Positions 16,352 to 24,551 are shown, counted from the stretch's first letter. The stretch is 64,000 nt of DNA from Planktothricoides sp. SR001 (GCF_001276715.1 NZ_LIUQ01000001.1:180829-244828); one strand, 5' to 3'. The notes: generated from the sequence alone by a model not told the origin. Program-made: numbers and translations.

Positions 16352-17593
16352 ATGGATATGAATCACAGCGATCGCATCTCTACCAAAAAAGCCCGTGAGA
16401 AAATCCGCCACAAAATTGCCAACTGGCTGGAAACTCGGTGGGCCACACCCGCTTATGCCGGTTGGTTACTGTTGGCTTTGGCGATTTTCTTCTTTGGGGC
16501 GGCTACTAATACTATGTCCGGTTGGTTGTATGTGATTAGTGGGGTGACGATCGCACTTTTATCGATCGCTGCGGTGTTGCCCGTGCGATCGCTGCGTTCT
16601 TTGCAACTTCACCGTATTTCTACTCAACCCATTAGCGCGGGGGATGACCTCAGAATTGAAATAGAAATTACCAATCCTACGTCCCAACCGAAAACTCTAT
16701 TACAAATCCAAGATATTTTACCTTGGGTCTTGGGCGAACCCGTAACCACCGCGATCGAAGAAATTCCCGCAAATCAGGTTTATCGCTGGGTTTATTATCA
16801 ACCAACCCAACGACGGGGAGTTTACCATTGGCATGAAGTCCAACTGAGAACCGGAACTCCTTTGGGCTTATTTTGGTGTCGGCGATCGCGCCAAGTCCCG
16901 GCAACGGCGATCGTTTATCCCAAAGTTTTACCCTTAAACACCTGTCCCCTGATCGAAAATATCGGCGATCAAGAAACCAACCAAAATCAAAGCGATCGCC
17001 GATTCCATAACGCCAACGAAGGAATCACCCGGAACCTGAGACCCTACCGCTATGGCGATCCGATCCGCATGGTTCACTGGCGTAGTAGTGCGCGTTACGG
17101 AGAACTCCGCGTCCGAGAATTAGAAACTTCCACCGGGGGACAAGAAGTAGCGATCGCCCTTGATAGTGGCAGTCCGTGGAATTTTGACTACTTTGAACAA
17201 GCGGTCATTGCCGCTGCCTCGCTATATTTTTACGCCAGTCGAAATCAAATGAATGTCCGACTTTGGACTGCCACCACAGGTTTAGTTCATGGCAACCGCC
17301 GAGTTTTGGAAACTTTAGCCGCCACCAATGCCCAAGAACCGACCTCAGCAGAATTACCCAGTATTCCTGTAATTTGGCTCACCCAAAATCCAGAAAGTCT
17401 TAATAATTTACCTCCGGGCAGTCGTTGGGTATTCTGGCCGAACTTAGAGGCAAAGAAACCGGGTTTCTATAAGAATGTTGGTGGGGTGGCAGAGATTATA
17501 CAAAGAAACCCGGTTTCTCATCAGACTTTCCCCGGCATCCAAATTGACCCAGAGCGATCGCTGCAACTGCAACTGCAATCGAGGAGCAAATAA
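16352..17593 (+). CDS. DUF58-family membrane protein
   Basis: This 413-residue protein has two N-terminal membrane helices (WLLLALAIFFFG and WLYVISGVTIALLSIAAV, residues about 38-75). A beta-rich domain follows, then the DUF58 signature LRPYRYGDPIRMVHWRSSAR near residue 230. DUF58 proteins resemble vWA proteins and usually work with MoxR ATPases; the nearest MoxR here is 6 kb upstream, not adjacent. Residues about 368-389 (KKPGFYKNVGG...QRNPVS) are encoded by a pair of AGAAACC palindromes inserted in frame. The family function is unclear. Confidence 0.85.
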   Translation: MDMNHSDRISTKKAREKIRHKIANWLETRWATPAYAGWLLLALAIFFFGAATNTMSGWLYVISGVTIALLSIAAVLPVRSLRSLQLHRISTQPISAGDDLRIEIEITNPTSQPKTLLQIQDILPWVLGEPVTTAIEEIPANQVYRWVYYQPTQRRGVYHWHEVQLRTGTPLGLFWCRRSRQVPATAIVYPKVLPLNTCPLIENIGDQETNQNQSDRRFHNANEGITRNLRPYRYGDPIRMVHWRSSARYGELRVRELETSTGGQEVAIALDSGSPWNFDYFEQAVIAAASLYFYASRNQMNVRLWTATTGLVHGNRRVLETLAATNAQEPTSAELPSIPVIWLTQNPESLNNLPPGSRWVFWPNLEAKKPGFYKNVGGVAEIIQRNPVSHQTFPGIQIDPERSLQLQLQSRSK

Positions 17594-17625
17594 TTCCCGC
17601 TTACCAGCAGAAGGATCAAATAAAA

Positions 17626-17690
17626 TTTCCCGCAAAAATTTCCCGCAAAAATTTCCCGCAAAAATTTCCCGCAAAAATTTCCCGCAAAAT
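17626..17690. repeat. Five tandem 13-base units
   Basis: TTTCCCGCAAAAA is repeated five times without change, starting at 17626, 17639, 17652, 17665 and 17678, directly after the DUF58 gene. The rest of the gap to 18223 shows only a short CCACCCTCGC triplet repeat near 17875-17905 and no gene I can support. Confidence 0.9.
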
Positions 17691-18223
17691 CTGTAATTTC
17701 TCCGATGATAGGTGAAACCCCTTATGTACTATGTTATAGTATGTATAATTGATACTCCCTCTTAGGAAAATTTTCCCTCGACTGCATCCACTAACGGAAC
17801 CATTGAGTAATCCTTTGTCAGTGCCAGTCGAGAGATTGTTCAGTGTAGTTTAATATGATCTTTGTTTTCTGCACCCTCGTCCACCCTCGCCCACCCTCGC
17901 CCACCCAAGACCTGCGCCTCGTCCACTCAAATTCTAATCATTTTTGTGATTCAGGCATCAGTTTTGATGACTTCCAGTGGCGTAGACTGAGATTAATCTT
18001 ATGACTTACCTCCTTTTTGCGAGAATGGCGATCGCTAGAGATGGTCTGAACGGGCAATAAAAAAAGAATATTTTCCCCGGTAGCCCGGTTTGAGGGAGTG
18101 TCATTACCGTTAGCCACTTGAAACAGTGGCACATAACGGGGTCTGAAACTTATGAGTATTTTCTACATTCTATTTATATAGAGTTTCTGGCTGATACTGC
18201 TCTGATATGGGAGACACCCAATT

Positions 18224-18358
18224 ATGTTACAAAAATTTATTCAAGCGGCGATTATTACCGGCTTACTTCAGTTAGTCCTCAACCTGAGTCCGCCGAAAGC
18301 TTCGACCAGCGTTAATATGAACTTATCTCAAGTTTTATCCATGCTTGCGGTTGATTAG
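18224..18358 (+). CDS. 44-residue small membrane or exported peptide
   Basis: This frame is too short for routine gene calling. It encodes MLQKFIQAAIITGLLQLVLN, then SPPKASTSVNMNLSQVLSML and a final AVD. A hydrophobic N-terminal helix follows a basic start, so it is either a membrane peptide or a signal peptide. GGGAG lies 10 bases before the ATG, and a clear terminator follows 55 bases after the stop, so this is a complete small transcription unit. The family is unknown. Confidence 0.5.
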   Translation: MLQKFIQAAIITGLLQLVLNLSPPKASTSVNMNLSQVLSMLAVD

Positions 18359-18412
18359 CTCCTTTAATTTTCGCTATTAAACAAATGGCAACTTTTATTT
18401 TTCAAAATTATG

Positions 18413-18447
18413 CAAAAGGGTTCAGAGTAATCTGAGCCCTTTTGTTA
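18413..18447 (+). terminator. Intrinsic terminator
   Basis: CAAAAGGGTTCAGA and TCTGAGCCCTTTTG form a 14-base stem with a GTAA loop, followed by a T-rich tail. It ends the 44-residue gene unit. Confidence 0.8.
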
Positions 18448-18596
18448 TTGGTTATTGATTATTGATTATTGGGTAGGGATTCTTTGGGTAGGGATTCTTT
18501 GGTTGCTCTCCCCCGCACCAGAAGCACCAGAAGCACCAGAAGCACCAGAAGATCCTCTGCCCCTCTGCTCCACACCCCGTTGCCCCTTCCCTAGGA

Positions 18597-18920
18597 GATG
18601 ATTTGGCAATTTTAGAAAAAGCCGCCGAAGTTCATAAGCCACTGCGGTCTTGGGGTCTCCCCAAGTAGAGAAGCCAGTGCGATCTTGGGGTCTCCCCAAG
18701 TAGAGAAGCCACTGCGGTCTTGGGGTCTCCCCAAGTAGAGCAAGTGGCGTCAACTGGCGCCAAGTGGCGTGCTAATCTAAGATTAAGAGGTTTACCGATT
18801 CAAGCTGAAGATATTTTAATTGCGGCGACTGCGATAGTCAAAGATTTAATTGTGGTTTCTAATGATACTGATTTAGCTAGGGTTGAGGGTTTGAATTTAG
18901 AGAATTGGTCAGAGTTATAA
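18597..18920 (+). pseudogene. vapC: 5'-truncated vapC with three palindromic insertions
   Basis: Sequence from GATGATTTGGCAATTTTAGA onward matches the intact vapC at 19419, but the first 70 or so codons are missing. The reading is then broken at AAEVH by three tandem copies of a roughly 36-41-base element carrying CTTGGGGTCTCCCCAAG and an in-frame TAG. The remaining C-terminal part (LRLRGLPIQAEDILIAATAI to LENWSEL) is intact in sequence. It is a dead copy. Tandem AGAAGCACC repeats lie just upstream, at about 18510-18550. Confidence 0.85.
18638..18748. repeat. Three tandem copies of the GCCACT...AGTGGC palindromic element
   Basis: Each copy holds the core CTTGGGGTCTCCCCAAGTAG. The outermost ends are GCCACTGCGG on the left and CAAGTGGC on the right, so the ends are inverted. 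A further GGCGCCAAGTGGCGT follows. One single copy of the same element is in the third vapC. Confidence 0.85.
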
Positions 18921-19119
18921 AGCGATCGCACTTTTCCCACAAACAAGCGATCGCACCCCTAACCCTAAAAATTATCTTACCAATAATGGTAATTAGTGAT
19001 AATTGTAAGCGGATATTTGGAGATGTCTATGTTAGGATAGATGAGCGATCGCATTATCGCATTATATGGCCGAAAATTCAAAAACCTGATATAATAGTCA
19101 TCAAAGCGAGGTAATAATT

Positions 19120-19416
19120 ATGTTATCAACAGATATTAGACAAGAATCAATGGTTAAAAGAATTGAAAATATCGTTTCCATTTTGATGGAGGAATATCCT
19201 TTATTCAAAGAGGATCTGAATTATTCAGAAATCGTGGCACACTTAGCTGAAGTGTTTGAAAAATGCTTATCTTTTGAAGAATTTAATAGTATATCAGAGG
19301 AAAGCTTAAAAAATCGTTGTGATAAAATGATGGCGGTACAACTTTTGGCTAAAATAGGTGAAGATTTTACCCCGGAGCAAATGGCTATTTTTGAAGACGC
19401 AATTAAACGGAAATAA
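19120..19416 (+). CDS. Antitoxin-like protein, vapC partner (copy 1)
   Basis: This 98-residue acidic, helical protein is encoded two bases before a vapC toxin gene, in the place of a VapB antitoxin. I do not recognise a DNA-binding fold. The C-terminus FTPEQMAIFEDAIKRK is shared with the second copy at 20041. AGGTAATAATTATG gives the ribosome site. A TATAAT box lies at about 19090-19095, with the same sequence before the second copy. A role as antitoxin is inferred from gene order. Confidence 0.65.
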   Translation: MLSTDIRQESMVKRIENIVSILMEEYPLFKEDLNYSEIVAHLAEVFEKCLSFEEFNSISEESLKNRCDKMMAVQLLAKIGEDFTPEQMAIFEDAIKRK

Positions 19417-19418
19417 TT

Positions 19419-19823
19419 ATGAATTATTTATTAGATAGTAATATCGTGTCTTTGGCAATTAAGCAAAATATTCAAATTTTGCAAAAAATTTTAGCTGTTG
19501 ATGCTAAAGAAGAAAATATTTTTATTAGCTGTATAACTTACTTTGAAATTAGGAGAGGATTTTTAGCTGTTAATGCTCCTAAACAACGGGCAAGATTTGA
19601 GGATTTTTGTCAAAAATATCCGATTATTCTTTTAGATGATTTGGCAATTTTAGAAAAAGCCGCCGAGATCCATGCTAATTTAAGATTAAGGGGTTTACCG
19701 ATTCAAACTGAAGATATCTTAATTGCGGCGACTGCGATAGTCAAAGATTTAATTGTGGTTTCTAATGATACTGATTTAGCTAGGGTTGAGGGTTTGAATT
19801 TAGAGAATTGGTCAGAGTTATAA
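19419..19823 (+). CDS. vapC: VapC-family PIN-domain RNase toxin (intact)
   Basis: This 134-residue PIN-domain protein has all expected acidic residues: LLDSN at the start, YFEIRRG near residue 45, TEDILIAA near residue 99, and SNDTDL near residue 117. PIN toxins cleave RNA in a metal-dependent way. It follows its antitoxin-like partner by two bases. It is the only complete one of three vapC copies in 18.6-20.8 kb, and the whole module with its upstream region appears tandemly duplicated. Confidence 0.85.
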   Translation: MNYLLDSNIVSLAIKQNIQILQKILAVDAKEENIFISCITYFEIRRGFLAVNAPKQRARFEDFCQKYPIILLDDLAILEKAAEIHANLRLRGLPIQTEDILIAATAIVKDLIVVSNDTDLARVEGLNLENWSEL

Positions 19824-20040
19824 AGCGATCGCATATCTTCCTACCAGAAAAGCGATCGCATATCGCACCCCTAACCCTAAAAATTATCTTACCAATAATG
19901 GTAATTAATGATAAGTGTAACCGCAAGGATATTTGGAGATGTCTATGTTAGGATAGATGAGCGATCGCATTATCGCATGATATGGCCGAAAATTCAAAAA
20001 CCTGATATAATAGTCATCAACGGTAGAGAGGTAATAATTA

Positions 20041-20336
20041 TGTTATCAACAGATATTAGACAAGAATCAATGGTTAAAAGAATTGAAAATATCGTTTCCC
20101 TTTTGATGGAAGAGGATCCTTTATTCAAGGAGGATCTGAATTATTCAGAAATGGTAAAGCTTTTAGTTAAGTTATTTGAAGATAATTTACCTTTTGATGA
20201 GTTTAATAGTATGTCAGATGAAGAATTGAAACAACATTCAAGTGGCATATTAGCCATAGAACTTTTATCAAAGATTGGAGAAAATTTTACTCCCGAACAA
20301 ATGGCAATTTTTGAAGACGCGATTAAACGAAAATAG
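20041..20336 (+). CDS. Antitoxin-like protein, vapC partner (copy 2)
   Basis: This 98-residue paralogue of the protein at 19120 shares the first 20 residues (MLSTDIRQESMVKRIENIVS) and the last 16. The middle is diverged (SSGILAIELLSKIG against DKMMAVQLLAKIG). The upstream 130 bases, including a TATAAT box, are near-identical in the two copies. I choose the ATG at 20041 with AGAGGTAATAATT before it; an open frame extends upstream without a ribosome site. It precedes a disrupted vapC, so this antitoxin may now stand alone. Confidence 0.65.
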
Positions 20337-20342
20337 GCGATT

Positions 20343-20792
20343 ATGGATTACTTATTTGATACTAATATTTTTTCTTTAGCTATTAAGAATAATATCTCAA
20401 TTAATCAAAAAATTAGAGAACTTAAAGCTCAAAGAAAAAGCATCTTTATGAGTTGCATAACTTATTTTGAAATTAGGAGAGGATTTTTAGCTGTTGATGC
20501 TCCTAAACAACGGGCAAGATTTGAGGATTTTTGTCAAAGATATCCGATTATTCTTTTAGATGATTTGGCAATTTTAGAAAAAGCCGCAGAAGTTCATGAG
20601 CCACTGCGGTCTTGGGGTCTCCCCAAGTAGAGCAAGTGGCGTGCCAATCTGAGATTAAGGGGTTTACCGATTCAAACTGAGGATATTTTAATTGCGGCTA
20701 CTGCGATGGTCAAAGATTTAATTGTGGTTTCTAATGATACTGACTTAGCTAGGGTTGAGGGTTTGAATTTAGAGAATTGGGTGGATTTATAA
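20343..20792 (+). pseudogene. vapC: vapC interrupted by one palindromic element
   Basis: This is a PIN-domain gene like that at 19419. At the codon after AAEVH a 45-base insertion adds 15 codons in frame, one of which is TAG (20628-20630). Beyond the element the frame resumes (WRANLRLRGLPIQTEDILIA) and runs to LENWVDL at 20792. Unless the TAG is read through, the product ends at 95 residues and lacks two of the four PIN acidic residues. Confidence 0.85.
20600..20640. repeat. 41-base palindromic element, single copy
   Basis: Ends GCCACT and AGTGGC are inverted; the core CTTGGGG-TCT-CCCCAAG is palindromic. It is inserted at the same vapC position as the triple copy at 18638. The uninterrupted gene at 19419 shows the empty site. 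Confidence 0.85.
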
Positions 20793-21010
20793 AATTTTAT
20801 TAATCAACTGATTTTTAACAAATGTAGCAGCATGGCATCGTTAATTTATTCTTATTTTACTAATAAATAACCTAAAAAATGCGATGCCCAAACCCATCAA
20901 TAATTGATAATTAAATTAATGATTTAAATCACAAAATTGGGGCATGATATTTTAAAATTTAACTGTATGTATCATATTTGATGTTGTCATGCCCCTACAA
21001 TGTAAATTTA

Positions 21011-21070
21011 AGGTGGGCAGTGTATCTAAATTGTTAGTGATAATAAAACATTAAAAAAGCATTGCCCACC
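21011..21070. terminator. Inverted repeat after the ATP-grasp gene
   Basis: AGGTGGGCAGTG (21011-21022) pairs with CATTGCCCACC (21060-21070). It lies just past the stop of the leftward ATP-grasp gene and could end that operon. The same GTGGGCAATGCCCA motif recurs near 55550, so it may also be a dispersed repeat. Confidence 0.4.
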
Positions 21071-21078
21071 CTACAAAC

Positions 21079-22059
21079 TTATTTGACTTTTGATATTAAC
21101 AATAAATCAATCATTGCTTCACTTAGTTTTCCGTTAGCAACTTCATCCACCCATTGCCATTGACCATTACAATTATTTTCTAGGAAAATATATTCATTAT
21201 TAGGAGTAACAATAAAATCCATTGCTGAAAAAACTAAGCCTTGATGGTTAACAAATTGAAAAATTTGTTTTTTTAAAATATCAGGAATTTCTACTAATTC
21301 TTGTTTCATGTTTGCTGGTGATAACCCCCTAAAGTCAATCCGAGAAAGCTCATTATCTTGAGAATATATTGCTAAAGCAAAAATGCGATCGCCAATAACA
21401 TTAATTCTTAACTCATAAGTTTTTTCTATATATTCTTGAAATAAAGTAGGACAAATTTTTATTCCTTCTATATTGTCTTTAACTTCATTAATATCAATAA
21501 GACGAGTATAAAAAGGAAAAATATGTCCATCAATTTCAAAACTAGGCTCATCTAAACTTTTTGTGCAAACTTTTGGATTTTTTTCAAAAAAATTAAGCAC
21601 TTCTTGAGGATTATTTGTCACTAAAGTTTTCGGTATTTTCATACCTAATTTTTTAGCTAATTGTAGTTGCTGTAATTTAATTCTAGCTCGATGGAGAGAA
21701 GGTAAAGGATTAACCCACATTGCTGTATCATGAGTACAAAAATAAAGTCCTCTTAAAAGAGCATTACATTGAGATTTAATAAAGGCTTGACTTCCTTCTT
21801 CCAAATGAGAAACTTCTATATCTTTTGGTCTTCTAAACCAGACACTTAAAACATCTTGACTGTTAAAAATACGTTGAGAATCAACAATTTTAACATCAAA
21901 ATCAGAACCATTACTTGTTATTTCTGTGTTTGACCACAAATCTTCTGTATTTAATCTGATGACTCTATCTTGTAAATTACGGTGATTAAGTTTATAAATC
22001 ACTAAATCCGCATGAGAATCTTCTTTAGAAGTTACAATTAAAATTATTTGTTTTGACAT
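21079..22059 (-). CDS. Graspetide-type ATP-grasp ligase (MvdC/MvdD-like)
   Basis: This 326-residue protein matches the ATP-grasp ligases that form ester or amide crosslinks in microviridins and other graspetides. Evidence: the N-terminal strand QIILIVTSKEDSHAD, then the SLHRARIKLQQLQLAKKLGM segment with IPKTLVTNNP, and the C-terminal metal/ATP site FLENNCNGQWQWVDE (usually ENNPNGQW). I start at the ATG at 22059, eight bases after the GNAT stop; upstream codons lie inside the GNAT gene. It is third in an operon precursor-GNAT-ligase. Only one ligase is present, so one bond type is expected. Confidence 0.85.
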   Translation of the reverse strand: MSKQIILIVTSKEDSHADLVIYKLNHRNLQDRVIRLNTEDLWSNTEITSNGSDFDVKIVDSQRIFNSQDVLSVWFRRPKDIEVSHLEEGSQAFIKSQCNALLRGLYFCTHDTAMWVNPLPSLHRARIKLQQLQLAKKLGMKIPKTLVTNNPQEVLNFFEKNPKVCTKSLDEPSFEIDGHIFPFYTRLIDINEVKDNIEGIKICPTLFQEYIEKTYELRINVIGDRIFALAIYSQDNELSRIDFRGLSPANMKQELVEIPDILKKQIFQFVNHQGLVFSAMDFIVTPNNEYIFLENNCNGQWQWVDEVANGKLSEAMIDLLLISKVK

Positions 22060-22067
22060 AATATTCT

Positions 22068-22634
22068 TTAGTAATTTAATTTGGCGAATGTTTGACAAAT
22101 ACGGCTATCAAGAAATTCATTTTTTAGCAAAGAATAAATTTTGACATCTACAAATTCTTGTGTAATATAATTAAAAGCGTGTTGTCTTAAAATTCCTTCT
22201 AATTGAAACCCAGAATTTGCTAATAGTTGAAAACTCGGAAAGTTAAAACTATAAACTTGACAAGTAACTTTATTCATTTTCATTTCTAAAAAAATATATT
22301 TTAGAAAAAAGTAAAGTCCAACCGACCCATAACCTTTAGCTAGTAAATCTGGATCGACTCCTCCAACTAAAGAACATCTTTTTGTTTGACGATCTTCTAT
22401 TAAAATATTACCAAAAACAATTTGGCTAAGAGTTTTCAAATCATAAACCATCAGGCGAATGACATCTGGATATTGACCATCAATTTTTTGATTTATATAT
22501 TGTTCTTTATCAAGATTAGAATTATGTAAATTTAAGTCAAATGGTAATGACCACTTATCAGATAAAAAACACTTTAGATAAAATTCCCGATCTATTTCAG
22601 CTACAGCGTTTCTAAGTTGTAGATTTTGAAACAT
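22068..22634 (-). CDS. GNAT-family N-acetyltransferase (MvdB-like)
   Basis: This 188-residue GNAT protein has the acetyl-CoA loop region DPDLLAKGYGSVGLYFFLKY and the late strand NFPSFQLLANSGFQLEG typical of RimJ/RimL-like acetyltransferases. In microviridin clusters MvdB acetylates the peptide N-terminus after leader removal. Position between precursor and ligase supports the same job here. It could equally serve another cluster step. No clear ribosome site precedes the ATG, which is 31 bases after a hairpin. Confidence 0.75.
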   Translation of the reverse strand: MFQNLQLRNAVAEIDREFYLKCFLSDKWSLPFDLNLHNSNLDKEQYINQKIDGQYPDVIRLMVYDLKTLSQIVFGNILIEDRQTKRCSLVGGVDPDLLAKGYGSVGLYFFLKYIFLEMKMNKVTCQVYSFNFPSFQLLANSGFQLEGILRQHAFNYITQEFVDVKIYSLLKNEFLDSRICQTFAKLNY

Positions 22635-22660
22635 ATTTAATGCTAAAATTGTATTTTATT

Positions 22661-22692
22661 AAGGTGGTTTTAACAATAAATAGAACCACCCT
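22661..22692 (-). promoter_or_regulatory. Hairpin between precursor and enzyme genes
   Basis: AAGGTGGTTTTA pairs with TAGAACCACCCT across an eight-base loop. In the direction of transcription it comes after the precursor gene and is followed by TTAATAAAATAC. It may act as a partial terminator or stabilise the upstream mRNA, allowing more precursor than enzyme to be made. Confidence 0.55.
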
Positions 22693-22712
22693 ATAAGAAT
22701 TAAAATCTCATT

Positions 22713-22943
22713 TTAATCAGTACCTTTATCATCATTAGACTCATCGCTATCGCGATTAATTGTGCCAGTTGTCTTCGCTACTAAACTTGTTGTAGTAGGT
22801 TCACTTGGTCCTCCCATTTCTATTAATGATGAAACTTGAGTTTTGGGATTATAATCCCATTGATCGGGTATAGGTTCATATCCTCTTTTTTCCAGATCAA
22901 ATTCATCACGGGTAAGCATTGCGATTGGTGTTGCTGTTTTCAT
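22713..22943 (-). CDS. Candidate graspetide precursor peptide
   Basis: This 76-residue peptide lies directly upstream of the GNAT and ATP-grasp genes. The first 45 residues look like a leader (TPIAMLTRDEFDLEKRGYEP). The last 30 are rich in the residues graspetide ligases join. Hydroxyl donors come first (TTTS at 50-53, TTGT at 58-61), then a dense acidic run (RDSDES, DD, ending GTD). The microviridin motif TxKYPSD is absent. AAAGGAT sits a few bases before the ATG. Precursor identity is inferred from context and composition. Confidence 0.7.
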   Translation of the reverse strand: MKTATPIAMLTRDEFDLEKRGYEPIPDQWDYNPKTQVSSLIEMGGPSEPTTTSLVAKTTGTINRDSDESNDDKGTD

Positions 22944-23113
22944 ATTTGATTATCCTTTCGTCCTTTGTTTCTAGCTTAAACCTAGTTTTTATCAAGATAA
23001 TCTACTCATTCCTCTGATTTCAATACCAAAAATTCGGATTTTTACGGGAGTTTTGTTACAAAGTGTTAAGCAAAAATACGGAAAAGCACGGAAAAATCGG
23101 GATCAAGGTAAGC

Positions 23114-23119
23114 TATAAT
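23114..23119 (+). promoter_or_regulatory. Possible -10 box before the NB-ARC gene
   Basis: TATAAT at about 23114-23119 lies 30 bases before the NB-ARC start. A CGGATTTTTACGGG sequence sits further upstream, like the small palindrome near 500. No matching -35 box is obvious. Confidence 0.35.
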
Positions 23120-23148
23120 AGCTGTAACCTTTACCCTATATGGCTTTT

Positions 23149-24519
23149 ATGGATGTAACGGAAATTTTACAATTTGTGGATGGCCTAGTTTATCAACACA
23201 CCGGAAAACACCTCGATGATGTGCAGAGGGCTGTGGTTAAAGGATCTTATGAAGGAGACACCTATAATGAGATTGGCGAAAAGAATCGTTTTAATAAAAG
23301 TCATGTTGGTGAAGTGGGGGGTGACTTATGGAAACTTTTGTCTGAAGCTTTAGGTGAGGATATAAAAAAAACTAATTTTCGTTCTACATTAGAAAGAGTA
23401 TATATTAAATCATGTGACAATTCTTTAAATGTTTATAATATTAATGGAAATAATAATGTATATCCTCCACAGATATTAGACAATAATTTTCAAAAAAATA
23501 ATACTCAAAAAAGTGAGCCTCATAAGAAGTTAATATCATCTTATCGCGATTTAACCTTTGCGCCTAAAGTAATCAAATTTTATAACAGAGAAACTGAATT
23601 ACAAACCCTTTATAACTGGATATTTAATCAAAATACTCCTTTAATCTCGGTTCTAGGATTATCAGGAATTGGCAAAACTGCTTTAGTTAGAAGATTTATT
23701 GATTTAAACTTAGATAGCTTTGAAGTCATTATTTGGAAAAATCTTGAACTAACTCCCTCCTTAAATCAAATTATCACCGAAATATTAACCACAGTTGAAA
23801 CTCCAGAAATTTTAAAAAATTCGCCGGTTAGCCAGTTATTAAATTTATTTAAAAAAAAGCGATGTTTAATAATTATTGATGATGTGCAGCATATCTTTAC
23901 TCCGGGACAATTTGCTGGACAATATCAAGCTGAATCTAAAGATTATCAAAAGTTTTTCACAGCGATCGCTGAAACAGAACATCAAAGTAATATTATCTTA
24001 ATCAGTCAAGAAAAATGTGCTGATATGCAATGTTTAGACGATCGCCTATATCCCGTTAAAGCTTTAGAATTATTAGGTTTAGATGACATTAATATTTTAG
24101 ACAATACAGGTTTAAATAATCAAGATAGTTGGTTAAAATTAATTCAGCTTTATGAAGGTAATCCCACTTACTTAAAAGATATTGCCAGTTTAATTCAAGA
24201 TGTTTATGATGGTGATGCAGCAGATTTTTTGGCAGAAACTAGCTTGGTTATTACTCAAAATATGCAATTTTGTTTTAATAATTTATTTAACAGATTATCA
24301 CCAATAGAACAGCAAATAATTTTAGAGTTCAGTAAATTAGATCGCCCTATGTCGAGAGAAGAGTTAAAAGAAAATTTAGCTTTGTCTTCAGTGGATTTTG
24401 TTAAGGGTTTACAATCTTTAAAATACAGATATATAGTCACAAAGATTAAGTCGGATAAAATTGTGTTTAAATTGTCTCCAGTATTTAGGGAATATGTGAG
24501 AAATTATTGCCAAGATTGA
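23149..24519 (+). CDS. HTH-NB-ARC STAND NTPase without sensor repeats
   Basis: Residues 1-90 form a helical N-terminal domain like those fused to NB-ARC in vWA-MoxR-associated proteins (TGKHLDDVQRAVVKGSYEGD, then YNEIGEKNRFNKSHVGEV). The NB-ARC core follows, with Walker A GLSGIGKT at about residue 172 and Walker B CLIIIDDVQ at about 243. A winged helix closes the chain (LSPIEQQIILEF). The usual C-terminal TPR or WD40 sensor is absent, so it is a minimal form. STAND proteins act as NTP-driven switches in immunity or signalling. Either ATG, 23140 or 23149, could start it. A decayed paralogue is at 4027-5455. Confidence 0.8.
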   Translation: MDVTEILQFVDGLVYQHTGKHLDDVQRAVVKGSYEGDTYNEIGEKNRFNKSHVGEVGGDLWKLLSEALGEDIKKTNFRSTLERVYIKSCDNSLNVYNINGNNNVYPPQILDNNFQKNNTQKSEPHKKLISSYRDLTFAPKVIKFYNRETELQTLYNWIFNQNTPLISVLGLSGIGKTALVRRFIDLNLDSFEVIIWKNLELTPSLNQIITEILTTVETPEILKNSPVSQLLNLFKKKRCLIIIDDVQHIFTPGQFAGQYQAESKDYQKFFTAIAETEHQSNIILISQEKCADMQCLDDRLYPVKALELLGLDDINILDNTGLNNQDSWLKLIQLYEGNPTYLKDIASLIQDVYDGDAADFLAETSLVITQNMQFCFNNLFNRLSPIEQQIILEFSKLDRPMSREELKENLALSSVDFVKGLQSLKYRYIVTKIKSDKIVFKLSPVFREYVRNYCQD

Positions 24520-24551
24520 GTGACGATCGCGTAAATAACGGCAAAGAAACC

